Part shown: positions 41,594 through 50,562 of the stretch, one piece after another | Numbering within the stretch: position 1 is the first letter of the stretch | Layout of the letters: each line of letters begins with the position of its first letter | NCBI GenBank assembly: GCA_965278965.1 | Contig: OZ257127.1 | Coordinates: 2,480,001 to 2,544,000, forward strand | DNA: 64,000 nt | Direction: 5' to 3' | Source: UBA10649 sp965278965 | Lineage (GTDB): Bacteria; Actinomycetota; Actinomycetes; S36-B12 | Position numbers and translations under genes: made by a program | Notes under the pieces: model-generated | What the model was told of the DNA's origin: nothing | What the model saw: only the letters and a program-made list of their open reading frames with translations | The model's database searches: none

Positions 41594-42684
41594 GGCGGAT
41601 CGGATGGGTCGTCGACCGGCCCCTCTCGCGGGGAGGCCTCCTGTCGGTGCTCGGCCCGGGTCTGCTCATCCCCGCGGCCCTGGGTGCGACGGCGCTTGTC
41701 CTCGCTGCGCTGGGTGGTCCGCGCGAGATCCTGGTGGGCCTCGGAGTCTCGTGCGTCCTGGCCGTCGCGTACCAGGTGTTCGTCGGCGCGACGGGGATCA
41801 TCTCGTTCGGTCACATGGCGTTCGTCGCGGTCGGTGCGTACGCCGCGGGGATCGTCACGATCCCACCGTCGCAGCGCGCCACGATGCTGCCTGACCTGCC
41901 GGCTCCCCTTGACCGGCTCTATCTGACGTTCGCCGGCTCGCTCGTCCTTGCCGCCGTGGTCTGCGCGGTGCTGGCCTGCGTCAGCGGGTTCGTCCTCATG
42001 CGGATGTCGGGGGCAGCGGCGGGCATCGCGACGCTGGCCCTCCTCGTGATCGTCAACGAGGTCCTGCGCAACGCGGGGAGCATCACGAAGGGCACGCAGA
42101 CCTTCTTCGGAGTGCCCGCCAACACGACGCTTGTGTCGGTGGCCGTCGTCCTGGCGGTCGTCGTCCTCGTCGCCCTCGCGTTCAAGTTCTCGCCGTGGGG
42201 CCTTGCCTCGCGTGCGGTCCGTGACGACACGCTGGCAGCCGAGACGCTCGGCGGTTCCGTCTTCCGTGGCCGGATCTGGGCCTGGATCGTCTCGGGGGCG
42301 CTCACAGGCGTCGGCGGTGCCCTGATGGCCCAACAGCTGACGGCGTTCTCGCCGAAGTCGTTTTTCGTGTCGCAGTCGGTGCCGATCATCGTCATCGTCG
42401 TCCTGGGCGGGATCAACAGCGTCGCCGGCAGCGTCGTCGGCGCCGTCGTGTACGTGGCCTGGGCGCAGCTCATGCTCGTCGTCGAGTCCGGCGACATCCA
42501 CGGGATCGAGTTCCCGGCCGTCGCTGGCATCGCGCAGCTGACCGTCGGAATCGGGCTGATCGTCATCTTGCGGCTCAGACCTACCGGCCTGCTGGGCTCT
42601 CGTGAACCCGGCCTCGGACGTTCTGGACGCGGGCCGTCGGCGGGAGCGCCTACGTCGTCGGCGACCCCGAAGGAGACCGCGTGA
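41590..42684 (+). CDS. ABC permease, LivM type
   Basis: 364 aa; ATG overlapping the LivH stop. About ten hydrophobic segments are present. GATGIISFGHMAFVAVGAYAAGIVTI and the loop ASRAVRDDTLAAETLGGSVFRGRIWAWIVSGALTGVGGALMAQ identify the LivM half of the channel, and IIVIVVLGGINSVAGSVVGAV is the conserved end. The C-terminal 30 residues are polar and low in complexity. The following decarboxylase GTG overlaps its stop, linking uptake directly to catabolism. Confidence 0.92.
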   Translation: MRRIGWVVDRPLSRGGLLSVLGPGLLIPAALGATALVLAALGGPREILVGLGVSCVLAVAYQVFVGATGIISFGHMAFVAVGAYAAGIVTIPPSQRATMLPDLPAPLDRLYLTFAGSLVLAAVVCAVLACVSGFVLMRMSGAAAGIATLALLVIVNEVLRNAGSITKGTQTFFGVPANTTLVSVAVVLAVVVLVALAFKFSPWGLASRAVRDDTLAAETLGGSVFRGRIWAWIVSGALTGVGGALMAQQLTAFSPKSFFVSQSVPIIVIVVLGGINSVAGSVVGAVVYVAWAQLMLVVESGDIHGIEFPAVAGIAQLTVGIGLIVILRLRPTGLLGSREPGLGRSGRGPSAGAPTSSATPKETA

Positions 42685-43748
42685 CCTCCGTGACGGCGCC
42701 CATCGACGGCGCTATCCCGTCGCCGGCGCGCGACATCCCGGCGATCGACGTCCACAGTCACTACGTCCCGCGGGGATGGCCTGACCTCGGACAGATCGGA
42801 CCCGGGGACTGGCCGTGGCTGCGCGTGGACTCCGAACGCGAGGCGACGATCATGGTCGCGACGCGCGAGTTCCGCCAGCTGACCGAAAGCGCATGGAACG
42901 CCGACACGCGACTGGCCGACATGGCTGCCGCGGGTGTCGTCGCTCAGGTGGTCTCGCCGACGCCGGTCTTCTTCAGCTATGACCGCGAGCCCGGCGAAGG
43001 CGCCGCCGTCTCCCGGATCTTCAACGACCTCGCGCTCGAGATCTGCGCGGAAGCACCGGGACAGCTGCTTCCGTTCTGCCAGGTGCCGCTGCAGGATGCC
43101 GATGCCGCCTGCGCCGAGCTGGATCGGTGCCGCGAGGCCGGCCACGTGGGCGTCGAGATCGGCAACCATGTCGGTGATCGCGATCTGGACGACGACGGGA
43201 TCGTCACGTTCCTCCAGCACTGTGCGGCGACGGATATGCCGGTCTTCGTCCACCCGTGGGACATGCCGAGCTCGCCGAGGCTCGACCGATGGATGGCCCA
43301 GTGGCTGACCGGCATGCCCGCCGAGACGCACCTGTCGATCGTCGCGATGATCCTCGGCGGCGTGTTCGACCGCGTGCCGCCAGAGCTGCGGATCTGCTTC
43401 GCCCACGGCGGGGGTTCGTTCGCCTTCTGGCTCGGGCGTGTGGAGAACGCGTGGCGCACGCGCCCGGACGTCGTCCGCGGGTCTGCGCTGGCGCCGTCCG
43501 CCTACCTGGACCGGTTCTTCGTCGACAGCGTCGTGTTCGACCACCGCACGCTGCGCTACCTCGTGGACATCGTGGGCGAGCGGAGCGTCGTGATGGGCAG
43601 CGACTACCCGTATCCGCTCGGCGAGATCCCTGCCGGCTCGTCGATCCGCGACAACGCGCTGCTGTCCGACGACGAGCGGGTCTCCCTGCTTCGCGGGAAC
43701 GCCACGACGTTCCTGGGCCGGGGAACGCAGATCGGGGCCGGCCGGTGA
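42681..43748 (+). CDS. nbaD: 2-amino-3-carboxymuconate-6-semialdehyde decarboxylase
   Basis: 355 aa; GTG overlapping the permease stop. It removes CO2 from ACMS to give 2-aminomuconate semialdehyde, steering the pathway away from quinolinate. The amidohydrolase metal site is visible: His25 and His27 (DVHSHYVP), the later His in VFVHPWDMP and the Asp in MGSDYPYPLGE. CFAHGGGSFAFWLGRVENAW and PSSPRLDRWMAQWLTGMP are typical of ACMSD. It is cytoplasmic and zinc-dependent. Its position as the first enzyme after the transporter, ahead of the steps that precede it biochemically, is a feature of the operon order. Confidence 0.92.
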   Translation: MTSVTAPIDGAIPSPARDIPAIDVHSHYVPRGWPDLGQIGPGDWPWLRVDSEREATIMVATREFRQLTESAWNADTRLADMAAAGVVAQVVSPTPVFFSYDREPGEGAAVSRIFNDLALEICAEAPGQLLPFCQVPLQDADAACAELDRCREAGHVGVEIGNHVGDRDLDDDGIVTFLQHCAATDMPVFVHPWDMPSSPRLDRWMAQWLTGMPAETHLSIVAMILGGVFDRVPPELRICFAHGGGSFAFWLGRVENAWRTRPDVVRGSALAPSAYLDRFFVDSVVFDHRTLRYLVDIVGERSVVMGSDYPYPLGEIPAGSSIRDNALLSDDERVSLLRGNATTFLGRGTQIGAGR

Positions 43749-44491
43749 TCATGCGCCGTTTCGAAGGACAGCGAGCACTCGTGTTCGGTGGCGCATCCGG
43801 CATGGGTGCGGCGACGAGCGAACGTCTGATGGCCGAGGGCGCCGACGTCGTGATAGCCGACCGGGAGTTCCGACCGCTCGACGCACCGATCGGCGCGCGC
43901 CAGATCGTCTGCGACGTCCGTGACGACGACGCCGTGCGCGATGCCGTGCGAGCCGCGTGGTCGGAGTCTGGCCCGCTCGACGTCGTGGTGAACTCGGTCG
44001 GCATCCACGCCGAAGGGAGCGCGCTCGAGACGACCGCGGCCCAATGGGCGGACCTCATCGACGTCAACCTGTCCGGCGCGTTCCGGATCGGTCGCGAGGC
44101 GCTCGCGCTGATGTGCGAGCGCCGTAGCGGCGTGATCGTGCACGTCGCGTCCGATGCCGGCCTCGTGGCGTGGCCGGGACAGGTCGGCTACTCGGCGGCG
44201 AAGGGCGGAGTCGTCCACCTGGCGCGCGCCCAGGCGGTCGACGCCGCCGCGTACGGGGTACGGGTCTGCTGCGTCTGCCCCTCCTTCACGAACACGCCGA
44301 TGATCCGCCGATGGGTGGAAGCGCAGGACGACCCGGATGCCGCGTACGCGGCGGCGGGGAAGATGCAGCCCCTGGGGCGGCTCGCTGAGCCCCGCGACGT
44401 CGCCGCGGCGATCGCCTTCCTCGCCTCGGGCGAGGCCGAGTTCGTCACCGGTGTCGCGCTGCCTGTCGATGGAGGAATCAGTGCCCAGTGA
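43745..44491 (+). CDS. short-chain dehydrogenase, role in operon unknown (1)
   Basis: 248 aa from a GTG overlapping the previous stop (an ATG two codons later is an alternative). The Rossmann loop is VFGGASGMG instead of the usual TGxxxGIG. The catalytic triad is complete: Ser in IVHVASDAG, then YSAAKGG with the Tyr-x-x-x-Lys. The C-terminus ends FVTGVALPVDGGISAQ, usual for FabG-like enzymes. It reduces or oxidises a carbonyl or hydroxyl group with NAD(P). No kynurenine-pathway step needs it, so it may act on a side chain of the imported compound or on an analogue. Confidence 0.85.
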   Translation: MIMRRFEGQRALVFGGASGMGAATSERLMAEGADVVIADREFRPLDAPIGARQIVCDVRDDDAVRDAVRAAWSESGPLDVVVNSVGIHAEGSALETTAAQWADLIDVNLSGAFRIGREALALMCERRSGVIVHVASDAGLVAWPGQVGYSAAKGGVVHLARAQAVDAAAYGVRVCCVCPSFTNTPMIRRWVEAQDDPDAAYAAAGKMQPLGRLAEPRDVAAAIAFLASGEAEFVTGVALPVDGGISAQ

Positions 44492-45272
44492 GCTGGCCTC
44501 GGACCGGAGCGAGCGGCTCCGCGGGCGGACGGTCATCGTCACGGGAGCCGGCCGCGGGATCGGCGAGGCCGTGGCGCGACGCGTGGCCGAAGCAGGCGCG
44601 CTCGCGATCTGCCTGGACGTCGACGGGATCGCTGCCGCGGCGACGGCCGCGGCGGTCGGCGGCACCTCGCTGACGATCGACATCTCGGACGCCGACCAGG
44701 TTCGCTCAGCGGTCGAGCAGGTCGCGGCCCGCGGCCCGATCCACGGGCTGTGCAACCTGGCCGGGATCGCAGGCCCGCAGACTCCGGCAGGCTCCACGCC
44801 GTTGGATGAGTGGGAACGGACGTACGCCGTGAACCTTCGCGGCACGTTCCTCATGTGCCGCGAGGTCCTGCCGCACCTGATCGAGAGCGGCGGGTCCATC
44901 GTCAACATCGCGTCGGCGCTCGCGCATATCGGCTGGCGTCAGGAGGCCGCGTACGGCCCGACGAAGGCCGCCGTCGTCCAGCTCACCAAGTCGATCGCCC
45001 TCGACTACGCCCCACGGGTCCGGGCCAACACGGTCAGCCCCGGCGCGGTGCTCACGCCGATGATCCAGGCCGTGCTGGACGAGACCGGCGCCGATCCGGC
45101 GGAGTATGGGCGTGTGCATCCACTCGGCGGCGCGCTCCTGCCGCCGCGAGCGGTCGCGGACGCCTGCCTGTTCCTGCTGTCGGACGACGCCTCGTTCATC
45201 ACCGGAGCTGACCTCCCGGTCGACGGCGGCATGCTGGCGATCGGACGAAGCACCCCTGAGCTCACGGACTAG
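44481..45272 (+). CDS. short-chain dehydrogenase, role in operon unknown (2)
   Basis: 263 aa from the GTG at 44481, preceded by GGAGGA and overlapping the first SDR by 11 bases. VTGAGRGIGEAVARRVAE is a standard NAD-binding loop, with LCNLAGIAGPQ, IVNIASALAH (Ser) and YGPTKAAVVQLTKSIA (Tyr, Lys). The C-terminus has FITGADLPVDGGMLAI. It is a classical FabG-like oxidoreductase of unknown substrate. Two different SDRs in tandem inside an otherwise complete pathway suggest a separate conversion carried by the same operon. Confidence 0.85.
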   Translation: MPSELASDRSERLRGRTVIVTGAGRGIGEAVARRVAEAGALAICLDVDGIAAAATAAAVGGTSLTIDISDADQVRSAVEQVAARGPIHGLCNLAGIAGPQTPAGSTPLDEWERTYAVNLRGTFLMCREVLPHLIESGGSIVNIASALAHIGWRQEAAYGPTKAAVVQLTKSIALDYAPRVRANTVSPGAVLTPMIQAVLDETGADPAEYGRVHPLGGALLPPRAVADACLFLLSDDASFITGADLPVDGGMLAIGRSTPELTD

Positions 45273-45285
45273 TAGGAGGCTGACG

Positions 45286-45996
45286 ATGACGACCGAGTCG
45301 CCCGTATGGGCGGACCTGACCTACCCGCTCAACGACCGGACGCCGGTGTTCCCCGGCCAGCCGGGCTTCACCTATGAGGTGCACGGACGCATCGACGACC
45401 CGGAGATCCCGCTGTTCTTCGGGGGTTTCGCGATGATGGAGCACTGCGGGACGCACATGGATGCACCGGCCCACGCTGTGGCGGACGGCCGGACCGTCGA
45501 CCAGATCCCCCTCGCGGGCCTGCACGGCCCGGGCGTCGTGATCGACCTCGCCGAGCAGTGCGGCGGCGACGCCGACTTCGACGTCACGGCCGACCACATC
45601 GAGGAGTTCGAGGGACAGCACGGACGGATCGAGGCGGGGTCGATCGTGATCGTCCGCACGGGATGGGGCCAGTTCTGGTCGACGCCGGGCGGGTACGTCG
45701 TCGTGCGCGAGGACGGGTGGCACTGGCCGGGCGTCTCGGGTGAGGCTGCGGCTCTGCTGGTGCGGCGCGGCGCTATCGGCGTCGGGCTGGACACGGTCGG
45801 CCTGGACGGCGGCCATGTCGCGATGACACTCGCGGCTCACCGGGCCGTGCTCGGCTCGGGAGCGTTCATCCTGGAGAACCTGGCCGGGCTCGACGGGCTC
45901 CCGACTCACCTCGACGAGGTCTGGGCGCTACCGATCAAGGTCGAGGGGGGCTCCGGCGGCCCGACCCGCGTCGTGGCGCGCATGGGGACGCGATGA
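45286..45996 (+). CDS. kynB: cyclase-family metal hydrolase, probable kynurenine formamidase
   Basis: 236 aa; the ATG at 45286 follows AGGAGG. The metal-binding motif EHCGTHMDAPAH (His53, His57, Asp59, His63) defines the KynB/isatin hydrolase family. WADLTYPLNDRTPVFPGQPGF is the usual N-terminus. The adjacent kynureninase start overlaps its stop, so hydrolysis of N-formylkynurenine to kynurenine is the simplest role. The protein is about 25 residues longer than typical KynB, and related family members open isatin or other cyclic amides, so the exact substrate is not certain. Confidence 0.75.
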   Translation: MTTESPVWADLTYPLNDRTPVFPGQPGFTYEVHGRIDDPEIPLFFGGFAMMEHCGTHMDAPAHAVADGRTVDQIPLAGLHGPGVVIDLAEQCGGDADFDVTADHIEEFEGQHGRIEAGSIVIVRTGWGQFWSTPGGYVVVREDGWHWPGVSGEAAALLVRRGAIGVGLDTVGLDGGHVAMTLAAHRAVLGSGAFILENLAGLDGLPTHLDEVWALPIKVEGGSGGPTRVVARMGTR

Positions 45997-47303
45997 CGAG
46001 CCCCCCGGGGATCTATTTGAGCCCGACAGCCGCCACCTCTCGGGACGACGCGAGGGAGCGGGACGCCGCCCTCACCTCGAACCGCGCCGACTTCTGGGTG
46101 CCACCGGCCGACGGCGGTCCGGAGCCGCTCACGGCGTACCTCGCCGGGAACTCCCTCGGCCTCCAGCCGCGTCGCGTGGAGCCGGACCTGGCGGCGCATC
46201 TCCAGGCGTGGCGGGACCTGGGGGTCGAGGGTCATGCCGAGGGACCCGAGTGGGCGGCGTTCCATGCACGCCTGCGTGCGCCGATGAGCCGCATCGTCGG
46301 TGCGCGTGAGGCAGAGGTCGTCGCGATGAACACCCTCACAGTGAACCTGCATCTCCTGCTCGCCAGCTTCTACCAACCGACACGTTCGCGGTACCGCATC
46401 ATGATCGAGGACACGGCGTTCCCATCGGACAGTTACGCGGTGGCGAGCCATCTGCAGTTCCGGGGGATAGACCCTGCGGACGGACTGGTCCGGGTCACCC
46501 CGCGCCCGGGCGCGTCCACGCTCGACACCGAGACCGTGGCCGAGGCGATCGCACAGCAAGGCGACTCCCTGGCGATGGTGATGCTCGGTGGCGTCAACTA
46601 CCTGACCGGCGAGCTCATGGACATCCCCGCGATCACTGCGCTCGGCCACGCGGCCGGTGCCACGGTCGGTTGGGACCTGGCCCATGCGGCGGGCAACGTG
46701 CCGCTCGCCCTTCACGACGACGGTGTGGACTTCGCGGCCTGGTGCACCTACAAGTACCTGAACAGCGGGCCCGGTGCGACAGCGGGCGTGTTCGTGCACG
46801 AGCGGCATCTCCCGCGCACGGACCTCCCGCGCCTCGCCGGCTGGTGGGCGAACGCGCCGGAGAACCGTTTCGAGATGCTCCCGACCCTCACGCCGGTCCT
46901 GACCGCCGACGCGTGGCAGGCGTCCAACCCGTCGATCCTCGCGATGGCCCCCGTCCTGACATCCCTGGAGCTGTTCGACGCGATCGGCATGGCCACCCTG
47001 CGCGAGCGCAGTGTCCGCCTGACGGCGTACACGGAGAGCCTCCTGCTCGAACGCCTCGACCCTGGCGTCGCACAGATCCTCACGCCGCGGGACCCGGACA
47101 GGCGTGGGTCGCAACTGTCGGTCGGCCTCGTCGGGGTGGACCCGGTCGCGGTGGCGGCCACGATGCGTGGGCGTGACGGCGTGATCGCCGACGTCCGCCG
47201 TCCGAACGTCGTACGGCTCGCGCCGGCGGCGATGTACAACACGTTCGACGACTGCTGGCGTGCCGTCGACGCCCTCGCCCGCGCGATCGGCGACTTGAGA
47301 TGA
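45993..47303 (+). CDS. kynU: kynureninase
   Basis: 436 aa; ATG overlapping the cyclase stop. It is a PLP enzyme that cleaves 3-hydroxykynurenine (or kynurenine) to 3-hydroxyanthranilate (or anthranilate) and alanine. YLAGNSLGLQPR is the family N-terminal motif. The PLP lysine is Lys254 in WCTYKYLNSGPG, with GWDLAHAAGNVPL (Asp, His) shortly before. ASNPSILAMAPVLTSLELF and RRPNVVRLAPAAMYNTFDD complete the signature. The alanine released can be oxidised by the alanine dehydrogenase encoded later in the same operon. Confidence 0.95.
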   Translation: MTSPPGIYLSPTAATSRDDARERDAALTSNRADFWVPPADGGPEPLTAYLAGNSLGLQPRRVEPDLAAHLQAWRDLGVEGHAEGPEWAAFHARLRAPMSRIVGAREAEVVAMNTLTVNLHLLLASFYQPTRSRYRIMIEDTAFPSDSYAVASHLQFRGIDPADGLVRVTPRPGASTLDTETVAEAIAQQGDSLAMVMLGGVNYLTGELMDIPAITALGHAAGATVGWDLAHAAGNVPLALHDDGVDFAAWCTYKYLNSGPGATAGVFVHERHLPRTDLPRLAGWWANAPENRFEMLPTLTPVLTADAWQASNPSILAMAPVLTSLELFDAIGMATLRERSVRLTAYTESLLLERLDPGVAQILTPRDPDRRGSQLSVGLVGVDPVAVAATMRGRDGVIADVRRPNVVRLAPAAMYNTFDDCWRAVDALARAIGDLR

Positions 47304-48637
47304 GCACGTCGTCGAGCGTCGCCGTCGTCGGTGCCGGACTGGCCGGGAGCCTCCTCGCGGGGCTGCTCGCCGATCTCGGTCACCAGGTGACGGTCTACGA
47401 GCGCCGTGCCGACCCGCGCGGGCAGTCCGCCGAGCGTGGTCGTTCGATCAACCTGGCGATCTCCGCCCGGGGGCTCGACGCGATCGGGAGGCTGGGCCTG
47501 GACGCGGACATCCTGGAGGCTGCGCTGCCCATGTTCGGGCGAATGATCCATGACCGCGCAGGCCAGCAGGCGTTCCAGTCGTACAGCGGATCCGGCGACA
47601 AGAGCATCTACTCGATCAGCCGCGGCGCACTCAACCACGCGTTGCTCGACGCGGCACTCGCACGTCCCGGCGTCGAGGTCCACTTCAGCCATCGCCTGAC
47701 GGGGATGGATCCGTCGAGTGGCGCGATGGAGTTCGCGACGCCCGCGGGTGCGCGGACCGTCCGGGCCGACGTGGTCTTCGGGGCCGACGGGGCGTACAGC
47801 GCCGTGCGCAACCGCCTCGTCGCCGTCCCAGGCTTCAGCACAGCGGTCGACTACCTCGGCCACTCGTACAAGGAGCTCACACTGCCGGCCCTGGACGGCG
47901 CGTTCGCGATGGACCCCGAGGCGCTGCACATCTGGCCCCGCGGGTCATCGATGATGATCGCGCTGCCGAATCCCGACCGCTCGTTCACGTGCACCCTCTT
48001 CTGGCCCAGCAGCGGCGCAGGGAGCTTCGAGGAGATCGCCACGGGTGTCGACGCGGCGCGCTACCTCCGCGAGCAGTACCCCGACGCGTTCTCCCTGATG
48101 CCCGACCTCGTCGAGGAGTTCGACGCGAACCCGATCGGCTCGCTCCTGACCGTCCGGTGCGCTCGCTGGCAGGTGGGCGGCACGGTCGCCCTCCTGGGCG
48201 ACGCTGCGCACGCCGTCGTCCCGTTCTACGGCCAAGGCGCGAACTGCGCATTCGAGGACTGCGTCGCGCTGGCCGACCTCGTCGAGCGGGCGGACGGCGA
48301 CTGGACGGCAGCCCTGAGCGCCTACGAGGACGCGCGCATCCCCAACGCGAACGCCATCGCCGACATGGCCCTGGACAACTTCGTCGAGATGCGGGACCGG
48401 TCGGCGAGCCAGGTGTTCCAGGCGAAGCGCCGGTTCCAGCACGCTCTCGAGCGGTTGTTCCCGGAGGACTACCAGACGAGGTACGAGCTCGTCTCGTTCT
48501 CGACCCTGCCCTACGCCGAGGTCGTCTCCAGGACCTCCACGGGCGGACAGGCCGCCTCGGTCGCGCGCGGCGTCGTCCGCAGCGCGAGCAAGGCCAAGGA
48601 CCACGCGATCGCATCTATTCGGAAGGCAGGCGCATGA
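47300..48637 (+). CDS. kmo: kynurenine 3-monooxygenase
   Basis: 445 aa; ATG overlapping the kynU stop. It is an FAD- and NADPH-dependent hydroxylase that makes 3-hydroxykynurenine. The FAD loop is VAVVGAGLAGSLLA (about residues 7-20). RGRSINLAISARGLDAI, ALPMFGRMIHD and GADGAYSAVRNRLV are typical of KMO, and the second FAD motif is ALLGDAAHAVVPFYGQGANCAFEDC. The C-terminal region has no obvious membrane anchor, unlike the mitochondrial enzyme. Its presence shows that the pathway runs through 3-hydroxyanthranilate and not through anthranilate. Confidence 0.95.
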   Translation: MSTSSSVAVVGAGLAGSLLAGLLADLGHQVTVYERRADPRGQSAERGRSINLAISARGLDAIGRLGLDADILEAALPMFGRMIHDRAGQQAFQSYSGSGDKSIYSISRGALNHALLDAALARPGVEVHFSHRLTGMDPSSGAMEFATPAGARTVRADVVFGADGAYSAVRNRLVAVPGFSTAVDYLGHSYKELTLPALDGAFAMDPEALHIWPRGSSMMIALPNPDRSFTCTLFWPSSGAGSFEEIATGVDAARYLREQYPDAFSLMPDLVEEFDANPIGSLLTVRCARWQVGGTVALLGDAAHAVVPFYGQGANCAFEDCVALADLVERADGDWTAALSAYEDARIPNANAIADMALDNFVEMRDRSASQVFQAKRRFQHALERLFPEDYQTRYELVSFSTLPYAEVVSRTSTGGQAASVARGVVRSASKAKDHAIASIRKAGA

Positions 48638-50106
48638 GCGTCATCTACGACGTCGCCCTGATCGGGAACCATGTCGGTGGGCGGATCATCGACGGACCCC
48701 GGACGTTCTCCAAGTTCAGCCCGGTGACCGCCGAGCTGGTGGCCACTGTGTCCGAGGCCGACCAGTCGGTCGTCGATCGCGCCGTCGAGGCGGCGACCCG
48801 GGCGCTGCACGGCCCGTGGGGATCGATGACGGTCGCTGAGCGGCACCGAGTGCTGCACGCCGTCGCCGACGAACTGGACCGGCGGTTCGACGACCTCGTC
48901 GCCGCGGAGGTCCGTGACACCGGCAAGCCGCTCGCGCAAGCCCGCACGCTCGACGTGCCGCGGGCGGCAGCGAACTTCCGGGCCTTCGCGGACCTGATCA
49001 AGGGCGTCGGCGTGGAGGCATATCGATCGGACTTCGCCGACGGCAGCCACGGTCTGAACCTCGGTGTGCGCAAGCCCGTCGGCGTGGTCGCCGTCATCGT
49101 GCCCTGGAACCTCCCGTTGCTGCTGGCCACGTGGAAGATCGCGCCCGCCCTGGCGTGCGGGAACACCGTCGTCGTGAAGCCGTCCGAGGAGACACCGTCG
49201 TCGATCATGGTCGTGGCGGAGGCGATGCGTGCCGCTGGTGTCCCGGACGGCGTGTTCAACGTCGTCCACGGGTTCGGCCCTGGGTCCGCGGGGGAGATCC
49301 TCGTGCGGCACGAGGGGATCGACGCGATCACCTTCACCGGCGAGTCCGCTACGGGTTCGGCGATCATGCGGTCCGCCGCCGACCATGTGCGCGCGGTCTC
49401 GTTCGAGCTGGGCGGCAAGAACGCCGGGATCGTCTTCGCTGACGCCGATCTCGACGCGGCGCTGGCGGGTACGGTCCGGTCGACCTTCACGAACGGCGGC
49501 CAGGTCTGCCTGTGCACGGAACGGGTGCTGGTCGAGCGCCCCGTCTTCGAGGAGTTCGTGGACCGGTTCGTCGCGGCGTCGTCGGCCTTGGCGTTCGGTT
49601 GGCCCGACTCATCCGACACGGCGATGATGCCGATGATCTCCGCGGCGCACCGCGACAAGGTCCTCGGCTACTACGAGCTCGCTCGGATGGAGGGGGCGAC
49701 GCTCCTCACCGGCGGCGGGTGCCCGATCTTCGACGACGCCCGCGACAACGGCAGCTATGTCGAGCCCACCGTCGCGGTTGGGCTACCGAACACCGCTCGT
49801 ACGAACCAGGAGGAGGTCTTCGGTCCGTTCTGCCACATCGCGCCGTTCGACTCTGAGGATGAGGCCGTCAGCATCGCGAACGACAGCGACTACGGCCTCG
49901 CCGCGACGGTGTGGACCGAGAACCTGGGCCGCGCGCACCGCGTCGCCCCCGTCCTCGATGCCGGCCTGGTGTGGGTCAACGGCTGGTACCAGCGCGACCT
50001 GCGCACGCCGTTCGGAGGGGTGAAGGCCTCGGGCATCGGCCGCGAAGGCGGCATCCACTCCCTCGACTTCTACTCGGAGGTGTCCAATGTCTGCCTCGTT
50101 CTCTGA
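48634..50106 (+). CDS. nbaE: 2-aminomuconate-6-semialdehyde dehydrogenase
   Basis: 490 aa; ATG overlapping the kmo stop. It oxidises aminomuconate semialdehyde to 2-aminomuconate with NAD. The aldehyde dehydrogenase fold is clear: VIVPWNLPLLLATWKIAPALACGN, FTGESATGSAI, FELGGKNAG (catalytic Glu) and GGQVCLCTER (Cys292). GLVWVNGWYQRDLRTPFGGVKASGIGREGG ends the protein; Arg-Asp-Leu-Arg-Thr-Pro-Phe-Gly in this position is a feature of the AMSDH and hydroxymuconate-semialdehyde group. The final 20 bases overlap the next gene. Confidence 0.92.
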   Translation: MSVIYDVALIGNHVGGRIIDGPRTFSKFSPVTAELVATVSEADQSVVDRAVEAATRALHGPWGSMTVAERHRVLHAVADELDRRFDDLVAAEVRDTGKPLAQARTLDVPRAAANFRAFADLIKGVGVEAYRSDFADGSHGLNLGVRKPVGVVAVIVPWNLPLLLATWKIAPALACGNTVVVKPSEETPSSIMVVAEAMRAAGVPDGVFNVVHGFGPGSAGEILVRHEGIDAITFTGESATGSAIMRSAADHVRAVSFELGGKNAGIVFADADLDAALAGTVRSTFTNGGQVCLCTERVLVERPVFEEFVDRFVAASSALAFGWPDSSDTAMMPMISAAHRDKVLGYYELARMEGATLLTGGGCPIFDDARDNGSYVEPTVAVGLPNTARTNQEEVFGPFCHIAPFDSEDEAVSIANDSDYGLAATVWTENLGRAHRVAPVLDAGLVWVNGWYQRDLRTPFGGVKASGIGREGGIHSLDFYSEVSNVCLVL

Positions 50107-50518
50107 GAACCCGGGAGTCGTGCTGCCGGATGGTGCACCGCCCCGTGGCGCGTACCCGCACGCCCACCGCGCTGGTGACCTCGTCTTCGTCAGCGGGACC
50201 AGCAGCCGCCGTCCCGACGGGTCGATCGCGGGCGCCGTGGTGCAGCCCGACGGGTCGCGGGTCACCGACATCGGCGAGCAGACGCGGGCGGTCATCGAAA
50301 ACATTGCCCGGACCCTTGACGGCGCCGGCGCGTCGCTGCGCGACGTCGTCCAGATCACGACGTTCCTCATCGACATGGCGGACTTCGACGGCTACAACGC
50401 GGCGTACGGCGAGTACTTCGACGCGGCGACCGGCCCGGCCCGCACGACGGTCGCCGTCGCGGCCCTGCCGCACCCCGATCTGGTGATCGAGATCCAGGCG
50501 ATCGCCCGCGTTCGCTAG
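50087..50518 (+). CDS. nbaF: RidA-family 2-aminomuconate deaminase
   Basis: 143 aa; ATG 20 bases inside the end of the dehydrogenase gene. The fold is that of RidA/YjgF (GAYPHAHRAGDLVFVSGTSS, TRAVIENIARTLDGAGASLRDVVQITTFL, PARTTVAVAALPHPDLVIEIQAIA). The context and family relationship to bacterial 2-aminomuconate deaminases predict hydrolysis of 2-aminomuconate to 4-oxalocrotonate and ammonia. The conserved Arg before TTVAVAALP is the carboxylate-binding residue of the family. A general imine deaminase is the fallback assignment. Confidence 0.88.
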   Translation: MSASFSENPGVVLPDGAPPRGAYPHAHRAGDLVFVSGTSSRRPDGSIAGAVVQPDGSRVTDIGEQTRAVIENIARTLDGAGASLRDVVQITTFLIDMADFDGYNAAYGEYFDAATGPARTTVAVAALPHPDLVIEIQAIARVR

Positions 50519-50562
50519 CTGCCCTGCGCAGTCCCGTGGAACCGTACGAGAGGAGTTCTTCG

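Noticed and set aside
37977..42684. Importer dedicated to branched-chain amino acids
   Set aside because: The subunits belong to the Liv class, but the continuous overlap with kynurenine genes makes an aromatic substrate more likely. The class is known to carry aromatic acids too.
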